Source: Proteiniphilum saccharofermentans
Lineage (GTDB): Bacteria; Bacteroidota; Bacteroidia; Bacteroidales; Dysgonomonadaceae
Assembly (NCBI RefSeq): GCF_900095135.1
Contig: NZ_LT605205.1
Location: forward strand, 2,914,001 to 2,978,000
Direction of reading: 5' to 3'
DNA: 64,000 nt
Position 1 is the stretch's first letter; every line of letters starts with the position of its first letter. Positions 52,692 to 61,755 of the stretch are shown piece by piece. Below the pieces are notes generated by a model. The model did not search any database and had not been told where the DNA came from. It was given only the letters and a program-made list of their open reading frames with translations. The position numbers and the translations under genes were made by a program.

Positions 52692-52722
52692 CAAAAGTAC
52701 TAAGTTTTGTGTAAGGAACAAT
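52692..52722 (-). promoter_or_regulatory. Promoter of topA
   Basis: ATTG (52719-52722 on the minus strand), a 19-base spacer and TACTTTTG (52692-52699). Predicted leader about 15 bases. Confidence 0.5.
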
Positions 52723-52764
52723 ATCTTTTTCAGAAAATCCTTGTTTGTGAAGGTGTTTTTATGT

Positions 52765-53358
52765 TTAATAGAGGGTCACTCCATGAATGGAAGTCAACAT
52801 ATTAGTAAGCTGTGGAGACAATGTCCGGCGTATTTCAAGACGCATACGGCAACTATCGGTAAAATCCTGTGTCCAGCGCACGGTATCAAATTGTTTTAAC
52901 ACACGCATCACCTCATTGAGCAAGGTATAATCGAAAGCGATATTGATGGTATCATCGACTGTTCTTTCCACGATCTCCGCGTTGGCAACGGCATCGGCGG
53001 CCGCCTCCTTGTATGCTTTGATCAATCCGCCCGTTCCCAGAAGTGTACCGCCGAAATAGCGCACTACGGTAATCAGCACATCGGTCAGTTCGGCTGAATT
53101 GATCTGTCCCAGGATAGGCCTTCCCGCCGTTCCCGACGGCTCCCCATCATCATTGGAGCGGAAATCGATTCTCTCCCACCCCAACATATAGGCCCAACAG
53201 ACATGGCGGGCATCGTAATATTTCTTGTGTTGCTCATCCAGTATCTCTTTCACCTCTTCAACACTCTTCACCGGAAAGATGTGAGATATGAACTTACTTT
53301 TCTTTTCGGTGATATATCCTTCGGCAGGTCGGATTACGGTTTTATATGTATCGTCCAT
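52765..53358 (-). CDS. yigZ: YigZ/IMPACT-family protein
   Basis: A 197-residue cytoplasmic protein. The N-terminal UPF0029/IMPACT domain is clear: YITEKKSKFISHIFPV, DARHVCWAYMLGW, SNDDGEPSGTAGRPILGQI and VRYFGGTLLGTGGLIKAY. A small C-terminal domain (DUF1949-like, EF-G-fold) follows. The role of bacterial YigZ is unclear; links to translation have been suggested for eukaryotic IMPACT. The -7 box at 53363-53370 lies only 4 bases before the ATG, so the mRNA may be nearly leaderless. Confidence 0.9.
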   Translation of the reverse strand: MDDTYKTVIRPAEGYITEKKSKFISHIFPVKSVEEVKEILDEQHKKYYDARHVCWAYMLGWERIDFRSNDDGEPSGTAGRPILGQINSAELTDVLITVVRYFGGTLLGTGGLIKAYKEAAADAVANAEIVERTVDDTINIAFDYTLLNEVMRVLKQFDTVRWTQDFTDSCRMRLEIRRTLSPQLTNMLTSIHGVTLY

Positions 53359-53362
53359 ACCA

Positions 53363-53370
53363 CAAAAATA
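53363..53370 (-). promoter_or_regulatory. -7 box almost touching the yigZ start
   Basis: TATTTTTG on the minus strand; transcription would begin at or within a few bases of the ATG at 53358. No good -33 TTTG is seen, so it may be a chance match. Confidence 0.3.
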
Positions 53371-53522
53371 GTAAAAGTGGATGGAACAGGCATAATGCCG
53401 ACAGGGTTGTTTTAATGTTTCACGCTTAACTTAATTATTTCAATGTTCCTCCCACGGTATTTCCTTTATCAATATTTATACGCAAATAATTCTCTTTAAC
53501 AGCTATTATGCCTATGACTCTT

Positions 53523-54317
53523 TTATCTCGAAGATATCCTCTTTTCAAACAGGTCTAACACGTCGATGAACGTTTCGGGTAAGATATTATATACTAAATC
53601 GAGAATATAGATGGGGATTTCCTTGTAATAAGCTGCGGCAATGGCTCCTGTCATACAGGCTATGGTATCGCTGTCGCCTCCGATTGAAATAGCCAGCCGG
53701 ATAGCGCTTTCATAATCCGAACTTTCGAGGAAAGCCCTGATTGCTTGCGGGACGGAACCCTGGCAAGTAGTGTCGAAAGTATAATACGAACGGATCTCAT
53801 CAAGCGTAAAATTGAGATCGTAGCCAAAAGTTTCGGTGATGTATTGTTTTATTTCATCCTTCGTTTTTCCCTTTCGGGCGAAAAAAACGGCAGAAGCAAC
53901 TGCCTGTGCGCCTTTGATACCTTCAGGATGATCGTGGGTCACTTCCGCTGTTTGTCTGGCAACGTCCAGCACCTCTTCCAGCGTGTCAAAGGCAAAACCG
54001 ACAGGACTCACACGCATCGCCGAACCGTTTCCATAACTTCCATATGGTGCACGGTTTTCCGATTGCAGCCACTCGATAAAAAAGCCGCCATAACCCCGGT
54101 AAGGATGCTTCCGTCCATATTTCCAAATAGTTTCGGCAAAATCTTTGTCATGGAGAATAGCATCGGCCACAGCGACCGTGAGTACAGTGTCATCCGTAAA
54201 GTCCGATTTATCCGAGAACAACGGGAACTTTGCTGTCTTCACGTTATTCCGTTCAAAAACGGAACCAATGATATCACCCGCGATTGCACCTATGATAGTT
54301 GGTGTAGGATAAAGCAT
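53523..54317 (-). CDS. ADP-ribosylglycohydrolase-family protein
   Basis: A 264-residue enzyme of the ADP-ribosyl-glycohydrolase (DraG/ARH) fold. The binuclear Mg site is formed by FTDDTVLTVAVADA near residue 40 and by GGDSDTIACMTGAIAAAYY near the C terminus, both intact; GAIAGDIIGSVFE at the start and GNGSAMRVSPVGF are further family blocks. Members remove ADP-ribose from proteins, DNA or small molecules. It has no partner transferase nearby. A strong hairpin separates it from the upstream nrdJ gene. Confidence 0.9.
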   Translation of the reverse strand: MLYPTPTIIGAIAGDIIGSVFERNNVKTAKFPLFSDKSDFTDDTVLTVAVADAILHDKDFAETIWKYGRKHPYRGYGGFFIEWLQSENRAPYGSYGNGSAMRVSPVGFAFDTLEEVLDVARQTAEVTHDHPEGIKGAQAVASAVFFARKGKTKDEIKQYITETFGYDLNFTLDEIRSYYTFDTTCQGSVPQAIRAFLESSDYESAIRLAISIGGDSDTIACMTGAIAAAYYKEIPIYILDLVYNILPETFIDVLDLFEKRISSR

Positions 54318-54324
54318 GATTATA

Positions 54325-54376
54325 TCAAAAAAATTTACCCGCCAAACCGGTAGTTGAACCGGAATGGCGGGTAAAT
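54325..54376 (-). terminator. Strong rho-independent terminator of nrdJ
   Basis: TTTACCCGCC (54334-54343) is fully complementary to GGCGGGTAAA (54366-54375), with an inner CCGG/CCGG pairing and a small loop. On the minus strand the stem is followed by seven T residues. It ends just before the ADP-ribosylglycohydrolase ATG. Confidence 0.85.
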
Positions 54377-54389
54377 AAATTATATATCA

Positions 54390-56927
54390 CTAGCACTTGG
54401 ATGCACCGCAGTTACGACATTTGAGGCATCCTTCCTGATAGACCAACGTCTCCTGGCCGCAGACGGGACACTTCTGTCCTTTGGCTTCGGTTTCGTTGGG
54501 AAGGTATTTCTTCAGTGCGCGCTCCACACCGTTCTTCCAGGTGTTGATAGTCTCGCTGTCGAGTTCCAGCCCCGATACCAGTTTGATCACCTGATCAATC
54601 GGCATACCGTAACGTAATACCCCGGAAATCAGCTTTGCATAGTTCCAATACTCAGGATTGAACTTTCCATCCAGCCCTTCGATGGTCACCTTGTAACCAC
54701 GCCTGTTCTGGAACTGGAAATCATAATGCTTCCGGCCGTCGCTGTCATATGCCTTGATAATCTTCCCGGAAGTAACCGTCTTAGGCAACATAATACCATC
54801 ATCCTCATCATTGATCCCAGTGAAGATCTCATACGGCCTGCCATTATGTAATCCGATGAAAGCGATCCACTTCTCCTTATTATTCTGGAACTTGATCACA
54901 TCGGCTTCCAACTCAACAGGACGGGAGGTGACAATTGCCGGCAATTCGTAACAGTCATCGTCTTTTTCTTCTTTTTTGTCACCGTTGGAGATAAGCACAC
55001 CGGCCCGCGATCCGTCGCGATAGACCGTACAACCTTTACAACCGCTCTTCCACGCTTCCATGTATAATTCGCCCACCAGCTCCTCGGTCACATCATTCGG
55101 CAGGTTGATAGTCACGCTAATTGAGTGGTCTACCCATTTCTGCACTCTTCCCTGCATCTTTACCTTTTGCAGCCAGTCCACATCGTTGGAGGTAGCTTTA
55201 TAGTAGGGTGATTTTGCCACCATCTCATCGATTTCTTCGTTGGTGTAGCGTTTGGTAGTAGAATAGCCCTTGGCTTCCATCCAGGTCACGAATTTATGAT
55301 GGAACACCGTGTATTCTTCCCATGAATCGCCGTTCTCATCCACGAAGTCGATCTTCACATCCTTGTCATTGGGGTTTACCTTACGACGACGGGTATAAAC
55401 AGGCAAAAAGACCGGCTCGATACCCGAAGTGGTCTGCGACATAAGACTGGTTGTTCCTGTAGGGGCGATGGTAAGGAGGGCTATATTACGCCTTCCGTAT
55501 TTCACCATATCCTCATACAGCTGAGGATCAGCCTCTTTCAGGCGATTGATAAAGGGATTGTTTTTCTCTCTTTCTATATCGAATATTTCGAATGCACCCC
55601 GCTCTTTTGCCATCTCCACAGATGAGGCATAGGCATTGAGTGCCACTGTACGGTGTACTTTTTCCGAGAAATCATTACCCTCGTCAGTTCCATAACGAAT
55701 ACCCAATGCAGCGAGCATATCTCCCTCTGCAGTGATACCTACACCGGTACGACGCCCTTGCAGGGTTTTAAGTTGGATCTTCTTCCAGAGATTACGCTCG
55801 GAATATTTTACTTCTTCCGATTCGGGGTCGGCTTCTATTTTTTCGAGGATCATATCGATCTTTTCCGATTCCAGATCCACGATATCGTCCATGATACGCT
55901 GCGCCAACCGTACATGTTTGCCAAACAGTTCGAAATCGAAATAAGCATCCTCCTTAAAGGGATTCACCACATAGGAATAAAGGTTAATAGCCAACAGGCG
56001 GCAACTATCGTAAGGACACAAAGGGATTTCACCGCACGGATTGGTCGATACGGTTCTGAAACCCAGGTCGGCATAACAGTCGGGGATCGACTCGCGGATG
56101 ATGGTATCCCAGAACAGCACACCAGGTTCAGCCGATTGCCAGGCATTGTGCACGATCTTTTTCCATAACCTCTCGGCATCAATCGTTTTTTCATATTTCG
56201 GTTTGTCGGAATCGACAGGAAACTTCTGTACATAGGGTTTTCCTTCTGATGCAGCTTCCATAAATCCATCATCGATTTTTACCGAGATATTGGCTCCGGT
56301 TACTTTACCCTGCTCCAACTTGGCATTGATAAAATCTTCCGAGTCGGGATGCTTGATAGATACGCTCAACATCAGAGCACCTCTACGACCGTCCTGTGCC
56401 ACTTCACGCGTGGAATTGGAGTAGCGTTCCATAAAAGGAACCAAGCCAGTGGAAGTGAGTGCCGAATTCTTTACGGGCGATCCTTTCGGCCGGATATGAG
56501 AGAGGTCGTGCCCTACCCCGCCGCGGCGTTTCATTAATTGTACCTGCTCCTCGTCGATACGGATAATGGCGCCATAGGAATCGGCATCGCCATCCATCCC
56601 TATCACAAAGCAATTTGATAACGAGGCCACCTGGTAATCATTTCCGATACCGGTCATAGGACTTCCCTGGGGAATGATATAACGAAAACGGTCGAAAAGG
56701 TCAAACAACTCTTTTTCGCTCAATGGATTGGTATATTTCTTTTCGATCCGGGCTACTTCTTTGGCCAAACGCCAATGCATATCTTCGGGCGTCTTTTCAT
56801 AGATATCACCCTGACTGTCTTTGAGGGCGTATTTGCTTACCCACACCTTGGCCGCCAGTTCATCGCCCTGGAAATACCTTAACGAGGCGTTATAGGCTTC
56901 GTCGAAAGTGTATGTCTTCTTTTTCAT
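54390..56927 (-). CDS. nrdJ: Adenosylcobalamin-dependent (class II) ribonucleotide reductase
   Basis: An 845-residue enzyme reducing ribonucleotides to deoxyribonucleotides with a B12-derived radical, independent of oxygen. LSNCFVIGMDG holds the first redox Cys, STNPCGEIPLCPYDSCRLLAINL the radical Cys and its partner, and LLTIAPTGTTSLMSQTTSGIEPVF the phosphate-binding loop. A C-terminal segment with CPVCGQETLVYQEGCLKCRNCG is a zinc ribbon, and the final CGASKC can shuttle electrons to the active site. The ATG at 56925-56927 (MKKKTYTFDEAY) is preferred over a longer frame. No cobalamin riboswitch was recognised upstream. Confidence 0.93.
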   Translation of the reverse strand: MKKKTYTFDEAYNASLRYFQGDELAAKVWVSKYALKDSQGDIYEKTPEDMHWRLAKEVARIEKKYTNPLSEKELFDLFDRFRYIIPQGSPMTGIGNDYQVASLSNCFVIGMDGDADSYGAIIRIDEEQVQLMKRRGGVGHDLSHIRPKGSPVKNSALTSTGLVPFMERYSNSTREVAQDGRRGALMLSVSIKHPDSEDFINAKLEQGKVTGANISVKIDDGFMEAASEGKPYVQKFPVDSDKPKYEKTIDAERLWKKIVHNAWQSAEPGVLFWDTIIRESIPDCYADLGFRTVSTNPCGEIPLCPYDSCRLLAINLYSYVVNPFKEDAYFDFELFGKHVRLAQRIMDDIVDLESEKIDMILEKIEADPESEEVKYSERNLWKKIQLKTLQGRRTGVGITAEGDMLAALGIRYGTDEGNDFSEKVHRTVALNAYASSVEMAKERGAFEIFDIEREKNNPFINRLKEADPQLYEDMVKYGRRNIALLTIAPTGTTSLMSQTTSGIEPVFLPVYTRRRKVNPNDKDVKIDFVDENGDSWEEYTVFHHKFVTWMEAKGYSTTKRYTNEEIDEMVAKSPYYKATSNDVDWLQKVKMQGRVQKWVDHSISVTINLPNDVTEELVGELYMEAWKSGCKGCTVYRDGSRAGVLISNGDKKEEKDDDCYELPAIVTSRPVELEADVIKFQNNKEKWIAFIGLHNGRPYEIFTGINDEDDGIMLPKTVTSGKIIKAYDSDGRKHYDFQFQNRRGYKVTIEGLDGKFNPEYWNYAKLISGVLRYGMPIDQVIKLVSGLELDSETINTWKNGVERALKKYLPNETEAKGQKCPVCGQETLVYQEGCLKCRNCGASKC

Positions 56928-57340
56928 CAGGAAAAAATTATATAATAAATAAAATTTCAATTACATTAGACATTTTGAATCGCCTTCGCTTCTCGATTTC
57001 CAATTCTGCGCTCGGCAAAACCAAAGCAAGCTTTGTTTCTGCTCTCACTTAACGAAATAGTTCTAAAATGTCACTTATTCTCCAAAACAGACCACTCAAT
57101 TTATCAAAGTAAGGTTTTTTGGTTTTGCAAGTTTATGGAAAGTTTCTAAGAATCCAAAATTTTTATCTATTTTTTTATCAACAAAATCCCAAAGTTTTCC
57201 AGAAAAAATCATAAAATATTAATAATCAGATAATTAATTTTACCAAAGAGAGAAAAAGTTTTCCAATTGGTATAACTTCACTGAATTTCAAACAAATAAA
57301 TAAGTAAAAAAAGAATATAAAAAACAGAGAAAATATAAAT
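56928..57340. other. AT-rich gap upstream of nrdJ
   Basis: About 410 bases without a gene. Apart from repeat copy B (57008-57063) it is a very AT-rich stretch, with many A- and T-runs between 57100 and 57340, which could bend DNA. No TAnnTTTG box is clear. Confidence 0.45.
57008..57063 (+). repeat. Dispersed palindromic repeat, copy B
   Basis: GCGCTCGGCAAAACC, the central palindrome CAAAGC-aa-GCTTTG (about 57022-57035), TTTCTGCTCTCA and CTTAACGAAATAG. Its outer parts match copies A and D closely, while the central arms differ and stay complementary. Confidence 0.7.
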
Positions 57341-57377
57341 AAAAAAATCACCCAACCGGTGAAACCTGCTGAGTGAT
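57341..57377 (-). terminator. Terminator of the serpin gene
   Basis: On the minus strand ATCACTCA pairs with TGGGTGAT (one wobble), with a small inner GGT/ACC hairpin, and is followed by seven T residues (57341-57347 are A on the plus strand). It lies about 50 bases after the serpin stop. Confidence 0.7.
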
Positions 57378-57429
57378 AGGACTCCCGGATGATTAATAAG
57401 TCGTCCCGGATTATAAATGGTGTATAAAT

Positions 57430-58698
57430 CTACTTGTCGAAATTTTTTACTGCACCCATAAAGAGAATGGCACCAGTGGAATTTTCCTGAATGAGATAAA
57501 GGAAAGGACGATTAGCGTTAAATACCACTTTTTCCGGATTTACAGGAAGGGAGGTCATTATCATCCCGATTGTAGTAACAACTGCCGCTTCGGTACCCAA
57601 CTCATCAGTACTGATATAGGTATCCTGTTTAACGAAATCAATTTTAGCAGGTGCATCACTCATCCGTGAAAAATCGGCCACATTGGCAAAAGCGATCCCC
57701 ATCCCCATTTTTGCAAGGACCTCATTCAACCTTTTACTATACTCTGTTTTGAATTTAGGTAAGGAGAGTTCAACCTCGGCCTCATGCAATCCCGACTTCA
57801 AATTTTCCCAATAACCCTCCTGACGGGTTGTTGCTATCACATCCTGTAGTTTTTTATCCTCTGCAGGCAGGAGTACCATCATACTGAAAGCCTGATTACC
57901 ATAGGGAAGTTGTACTAATTGGAGGTTCCCATCATTGGTATAATTAAACTTTGCAGTTTGTTTCATCATCTCCACATTTTTCCGTGTACCATTTTCATAG
58001 GTAAACGGCCTTTCAGAAGTGTTCTTCTTGTCAAATTCTGAAGTCCATATACCTTTAAAGTAAATGGCATTAAGCAGATACATCAGATCTTCAGGTTTGG
58101 TATTCTCTATCACTTTCTCTATCAAACCGTTGGTATTATCCGATGCCCACTTATTAATAATACTTACGGTTTCAGGACGAGTAAAATCGACAGCTTCTAC
58201 AGTCGCCTCATAGAACGAGCGATTAGTATTAACAAAATCGGGCTTGATCTTAACGGATTGATTGGTAAAAATAGCGTTGGCAATTGATAACTTAGTGGAA
58301 GGATCTGTTTTTAATAAAGCCTCCCTGAGTTTTTTATAGTAACTATTGAGTTCATCATCGGAAAATCCATCCATTTTCAGCGTTTGCTGCATAGCCTCCT
58401 TTGTTTTGCCGGCAGCACCGTTCCATGTCATGGCAAGGGCCATGCTCAGGCTCAGCGGCGAAACCATAAAATTATTGTCTTCGCCGAGGGATTCTTCCAC
58501 AAACAGATGTTCAAAGAATTCAAACGCAAAAGTCTGGTCTGCACGTACCATCTGCCGCTCTGCCGAGCGCAGGTCTATCCGGATGGGATCGGGGAGATCT
58601 CCGGCCCGCACATCACTGCCGTTTTTATCACAAGACATAGCCCAAAACAGGCTTGTAATAATTACCATTAATAACAATGAGTTGATCTTCGATAGCAT
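57430..58698 (-). CDS. Serpin-family protease inhibitor (lipoprotein)
   Basis: A 422-residue lipoprotein (signal with AMSC near residue 19) with a full serpin fold: NFMVSPLSLSMALAMTWNGAAGKTKEAM, LSIANAIFTNQSVKI, YLLNAIYFKGIWTSEF and VVFNANRPFLYLIQENSTGAILFMGAV. The reactive centre loop region reads GTEAAVVTTIGMIMTS: small residues in the hinge suggest an inhibitory serpin. Tethered outside the cell it could protect against host or competitor proteases, or the organism's own. ATG at 58696-58698 preferred; an in-frame ATG ten codons earlier also exists. Confidence 0.92.
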   Translation of the reverse strand: MLSKINSLLLMVIITSLFWAMSCDKNGSDVRAGDLPDPIRIDLRSAERQMVRADQTFAFEFFEHLFVEESLGEDNNFMVSPLSLSMALAMTWNGAAGKTKEAMQQTLKMDGFSDDELNSYYKKLREALLKTDPSTKLSIANAIFTNQSVKIKPDFVNTNRSFYEATVEAVDFTRPETVSIINKWASDNTNGLIEKVIENTKPEDLMYLLNAIYFKGIWTSEFDKKNTSERPFTYENGTRKNVEMMKQTAKFNYTNDGNLQLVQLPYGNQAFSMMVLLPAEDKKLQDVIATTRQEGYWENLKSGLHEAEVELSLPKFKTEYSKRLNEVLAKMGMGIAFANVADFSRMSDAPAKIDFVKQDTYISTDELGTEAAVVTTIGMIMTSLPVNPEKVVFNANRPFLYLIQENSTGAILFMGAVKNFDK

Positions 58699-58783
58699 AA
58701 CAGTTATATTTAAGTGAACATTCTCCATTTACATATTTATATGATGTATTTAAACGGCAAATTGTTGCAAAAAGACCATTAAA

Positions 58784-58815
58784 AAAGGTGAAAAGGAGGA
58801 AAGGTGAAAAGGAGG
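58784..58815. repeat. Purine-rich 16-base direct repeat
   Basis: AAAGGTGAAAAGGAGG occurs twice in tandem (58784-58799 and 58800-58815), followed by a related GACGGAGG. It lies between the divergent serpin and speA genes. Confidence 0.6.
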
Positions 58816-58873
58816 GACGGAGGAAAAGTGGGATCTTTTACTTGCAGTAACTGTAAATGATAAAATTAATGCG

Positions 58874-58881
58874 TATTTTTG
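58874..58881 (+). promoter_or_regulatory. -7 box of speA
   Basis: TATTTTTG, about 70 bases before the ATG at 58953. It shows that the in-frame ATG at 58890 is very near the transcript start and that 58953 is the better start. No clear -33 box. Confidence 0.4.
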
Positions 58882-58952
58882 CCTGCTGATTGATCAGGTT
58901 TTACACTGGTTGGTCTGATTTATGTACCACTTTTAAATTATTGTCTGTCGGA

Positions 58953-60851
58953 ATGAGAAGATGGCGTATTGAAGACTCAGAAGAGTTATATAATATCAAC
59001 GGTTGGGGAAACGGTTATTTCTCCGTCAACGAAAAGGGTCATGTGCAGGTAACTCCACGTAAACAGGGAGGCTATAGCGTAGACCTGAGCGAGCTAATGC
59101 GTGAATTGTACCTGCGCGATGTTTCAGCTCCCGTATTGATACGGTTTCCCGAGATACTGGACAACCGTATTGAAAAGATATCTCAAAGTTTCGCCATTGC
59201 ATCGAAAGAGTATGAATATAATGCCCAGAATTACATCATCTACCCTATCAAGGTAAACCAGATGCGACAGGTAGTAGAAGAGATCGTTTCCAGTGGAAAA
59301 CGGTTCAATATAGGACTGGAAGCCGGATCCAAACCGGAACTCCATGCCGTGCTGGCAATCAATACCGATAATGACTCTCTTATCATATGCAACGGATATA
59401 AAGATGAAAGTTATATAGAACTGGCACTGCTGGCACAAAAGATGGGAAAGAAAGTATTCATCGTTGTTGAGAAACTGAATGAACTCGACCTGACCATCAA
59501 GATCGCTAAGCGGCTAAAGGTAAAACCCAATATTGGTATCCGTGTGAAACTGGCCAGCTCCGGCAGTGGCAAGTGGGAAGAGTCGGGTGGCGACGGCAGC
59601 AAATTCGGACTCAATTCGAGTGAACTGCTTGAAGCACTGGAGGTGCTTAAAACAAATAAGATGGAGGATTGCTTTCAGCTTATCCATTTTCACATAGGAA
59701 GCCAGATTACAAAGATACGCCGTATTAAGACCGCATTGCGCGAAGCGGCCCAGTTTTACGTCCAGCTCCATGCCATGGGATTCAAGATCCAGTATGTAGA
59801 TATAGGGGGTGGATTGGGTGTCGATTACGACGGCACACGTTCCTCCTTCACCGAGAACAGCATCAATTACTCTATACAGGAGTATGTGAACGACTCGGTG
59901 TTTGCCTTCGTGGATGCAGCGAACAAAAACGAACTACCCCACCCCGACATCATTACCGAATCGGGACGTGCACTTACGGCACATCATTCGGTATTAATCT
60001 TTGAAGTACTGGAAACGGCGACCTTACCGGCATGGCCGGAGGATCAGGAATTGGAAGAGGATGCCCATGAATTGGTGAAAGAACTCTACAATATCTGGGA
60101 TACGCTTACACAGGCACGGATGCTGGAAGCATGGCACGACGCACAGCAAATCAGGGAAGAGTCACTCGACCTATTCAGCCTGGGCATGCTCGATTTGAAA
60201 ACCCGGGCACAGATGGAGCAACTCTACTTCTCTATCGTGCGGGAAATCAATATCACCAGCAACCGGGCTAAACATGCCCCCGAAGAACTAAGGCAACTAT
60301 CTACCCTGCTACCCGACAAATATTTCTGTAACTTCTCGTTATTCCAGTCGCTCCCCGACTCCTGGGCCATCGACCAGGTATTTCCAATTATCCCTATTCA
60401 CCGGCTGGATGAGAAACCCGACAGGACTGCCACATTGCAGGATATCACCTGCGACTCGGACGGGAAAATATCCAATTTTGCTTCGCAGGATGGATTCCGC
60501 TCTGCTTATCTTCCCGTCCATTCTCTTAAAAAAGATGAATCCTATTATATAGGTGTTTTTCTGGTGGGGGCTTATCAGGAAATTCTGGGCGACCTGCATA
60601 ACCTGTTCGGCGATACCAATGTGGTACATGTTTCTACGGGCGAAAGCGGATATAAGATCGATCAGGTAATCGATGGCGAGTCGGTAGCAGAAGTACTGGA
60701 ATATGCACAGTATAATCCCAAGAAACTGGTTCGTACCGTGGAGACCTGGGTGATGAGTTCTGTAAAACAAGGGAAGATCTCGGTAGAAGAAGGGAAAGAA
60801 TTCCTCTCGAACTACCGGTCGGGATTGTACGGATACACTTATCTGGAATAA
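58953..60851 (+). CDS. speA: Biosynthetic arginine decarboxylase
   Basis: A 632-residue PLP enzyme that converts arginine to agmatine, leading to polyamines. The PLP Lys lies in NYIIYPIKVNQMRQVVEEI; GLEAGSKPELHAVLA, IGIRVKLASSGSGKWEESGGDGSKFGL, FHIGSQITKIRRIK and YVDIGGGLGVDYDGT (cofactor phosphate) are family blocks. ITESGRALTAHHSVLIFEV follows, and a C-terminal domain ends in LSNYRSGLYGYTYLE. The ATG at 58953 (MRRWRIEDSEELYNINGWGNGYF) matches the family start. Convergent with the CDF transporter gene, overlapping it by 13 bases. Confidence 0.95.
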   Translation: MRRWRIEDSEELYNINGWGNGYFSVNEKGHVQVTPRKQGGYSVDLSELMRELYLRDVSAPVLIRFPEILDNRIEKISQSFAIASKEYEYNAQNYIIYPIKVNQMRQVVEEIVSSGKRFNIGLEAGSKPELHAVLAINTDNDSLIICNGYKDESYIELALLAQKMGKKVFIVVEKLNELDLTIKIAKRLKVKPNIGIRVKLASSGSGKWEESGGDGSKFGLNSSELLEALEVLKTNKMEDCFQLIHFHIGSQITKIRRIKTALREAAQFYVQLHAMGFKIQYVDIGGGLGVDYDGTRSSFTENSINYSIQEYVNDSVFAFVDAANKNELPHPDIITESGRALTAHHSVLIFEVLETATLPAWPEDQELEEDAHELVKELYNIWDTLTQARMLEAWHDAQQIREESLDLFSLGMLDLKTRAQMEQLYFSIVREINITSNRAKHAPEELRQLSTLLPDKYFCNFSLFQSLPDSWAIDQVFPIIPIHRLDEKPDRTATLQDITCDSDGKISNFASQDGFRSAYLPVHSLKKDESYYIGVFLVGAYQEILGDLHNLFGDTNVVHVSTGESGYKIDQVIDGESVAEVLEYAQYNPKKLVRTVETWVMSSVKQGKISVEEGKEFLSNYRSGLYGYTYLE

Positions 60852-61738
60852 ACGCATTCCTCGTCCGCCACTTCAAACTCAATGGTACAGTGCTGTACCC
60901 CCATTGACAACAGTTTGTCCCGGATCTCCAATTTTAGTCGGTGTTGTTCCTCCATCGGAAGAGCGCTACGAAGTACCACGTGAACGGTCATTACGTTATA
61001 TTCGCCGTCTACCGACCATGCATGGAGATCGTGTACATCTTGCACTTCTCCGATTTCCAGTAGCGATCGTTTCACTTCTTCCATATCAAGCTGCGAAGGA
61101 CTTCCCTGCAAAATAATACGCAAGCTTTGACGGATATTTCTATACACATTATAAAGGATATAGAGAGAAATGAGAATGGAAAGGAGAGGATCGATAAATG
61201 GCGCGTCGACAAAATACATGATTCCTGCACCTATCAACACCGCCAGCCACCCCAGCACATCTTCCAGGAGATGTAGAGACACCACCCTTTCGTTGATTGA
61301 GCTTCCTTTCCTCAGCCGAAGGACAGCCATCCCGTTAATGATCACTCCCAGAACGGCAAGTAACAACATCCCTTTCACATCGGGATGTTGAGGATTAAAC
61401 AGACGGGGAATAGCATGCGTCAGGATCAGGATACTTCCCACCAGCAGTATCACCGAATTGATCACGGCACCTAATAACGAAAAACGTTTGTAGCCATAGG
61501 TGTATTCCTTGGTTCGGGGTCTCTTTGCCACTTTTTGGAAATACCATGACAGCCCGAGCGAAAAACTATCGCCCAGATCATGGACTGCATCCGAAAGGAT
61601 TGCCACACTATTGGTTATCAAACCACCGACTAACTCAATGATGGTGAAAGAAAGATTCAGAAAAAAAGCAGCCCTGATATTCTTTACCTCCGTGTGTCCG
61701 TAGTGATGATCGTGATGGTGGTGCTGATGTGCATGCAT
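60839..61738 (-). CDS. Cation diffusion facilitator (CDF) metal transporter
   Basis: A 299-residue inner-membrane protein with a His-rich N terminus (HAHQHHHHDHHYGH) and six membrane helices. The transport-site motifs are SDAVHDLGDS in helix 2 and LHLLEDVLG in helix 5, both HxxxD, as in zinc-type CDF exporters. The C-terminal cytoplasmic domain has VHDLHAWSVDG and a final CTIEFE with metal-binding-type His and Glu. It exports Zn2+ or a related metal with protons. It follows the S9 peptidase gene by 17 bases and may share its transcript. Confidence 0.93.
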   Translation of the reverse strand: MHAHQHHHHDHHYGHTEVKNIRAAFFLNLSFTIIELVGGLITNSVAILSDAVHDLGDSFSLGLSWYFQKVAKRPRTKEYTYGYKRFSLLGAVINSVILLVGSILILTHAIPRLFNPQHPDVKGMLLLAVLGVIINGMAVLRLRKGSSINERVVSLHLLEDVLGWLAVLIGAGIMYFVDAPFIDPLLSILISLYILYNVYRNIRQSLRIILQGSPSQLDMEEVKRSLLEIGEVQDVHDLHAWSVDGEYNVMTVHVVLRSALPMEEQHRLKLEIRDKLLSMGVQHCTIEFEVADEECVYSR

Positions 61739-61755
61739 AACTAATTCAACTCTGT

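Noticed and set aside
56928-57429. Cobalamin riboswitch ahead of the B12-dependent ribonucleotide reductase
   Set aside because: The region was read for a B12-box-like GC-rich conserved core; it is AT-rich and contains only a dispersed repeat and the serpin terminator.
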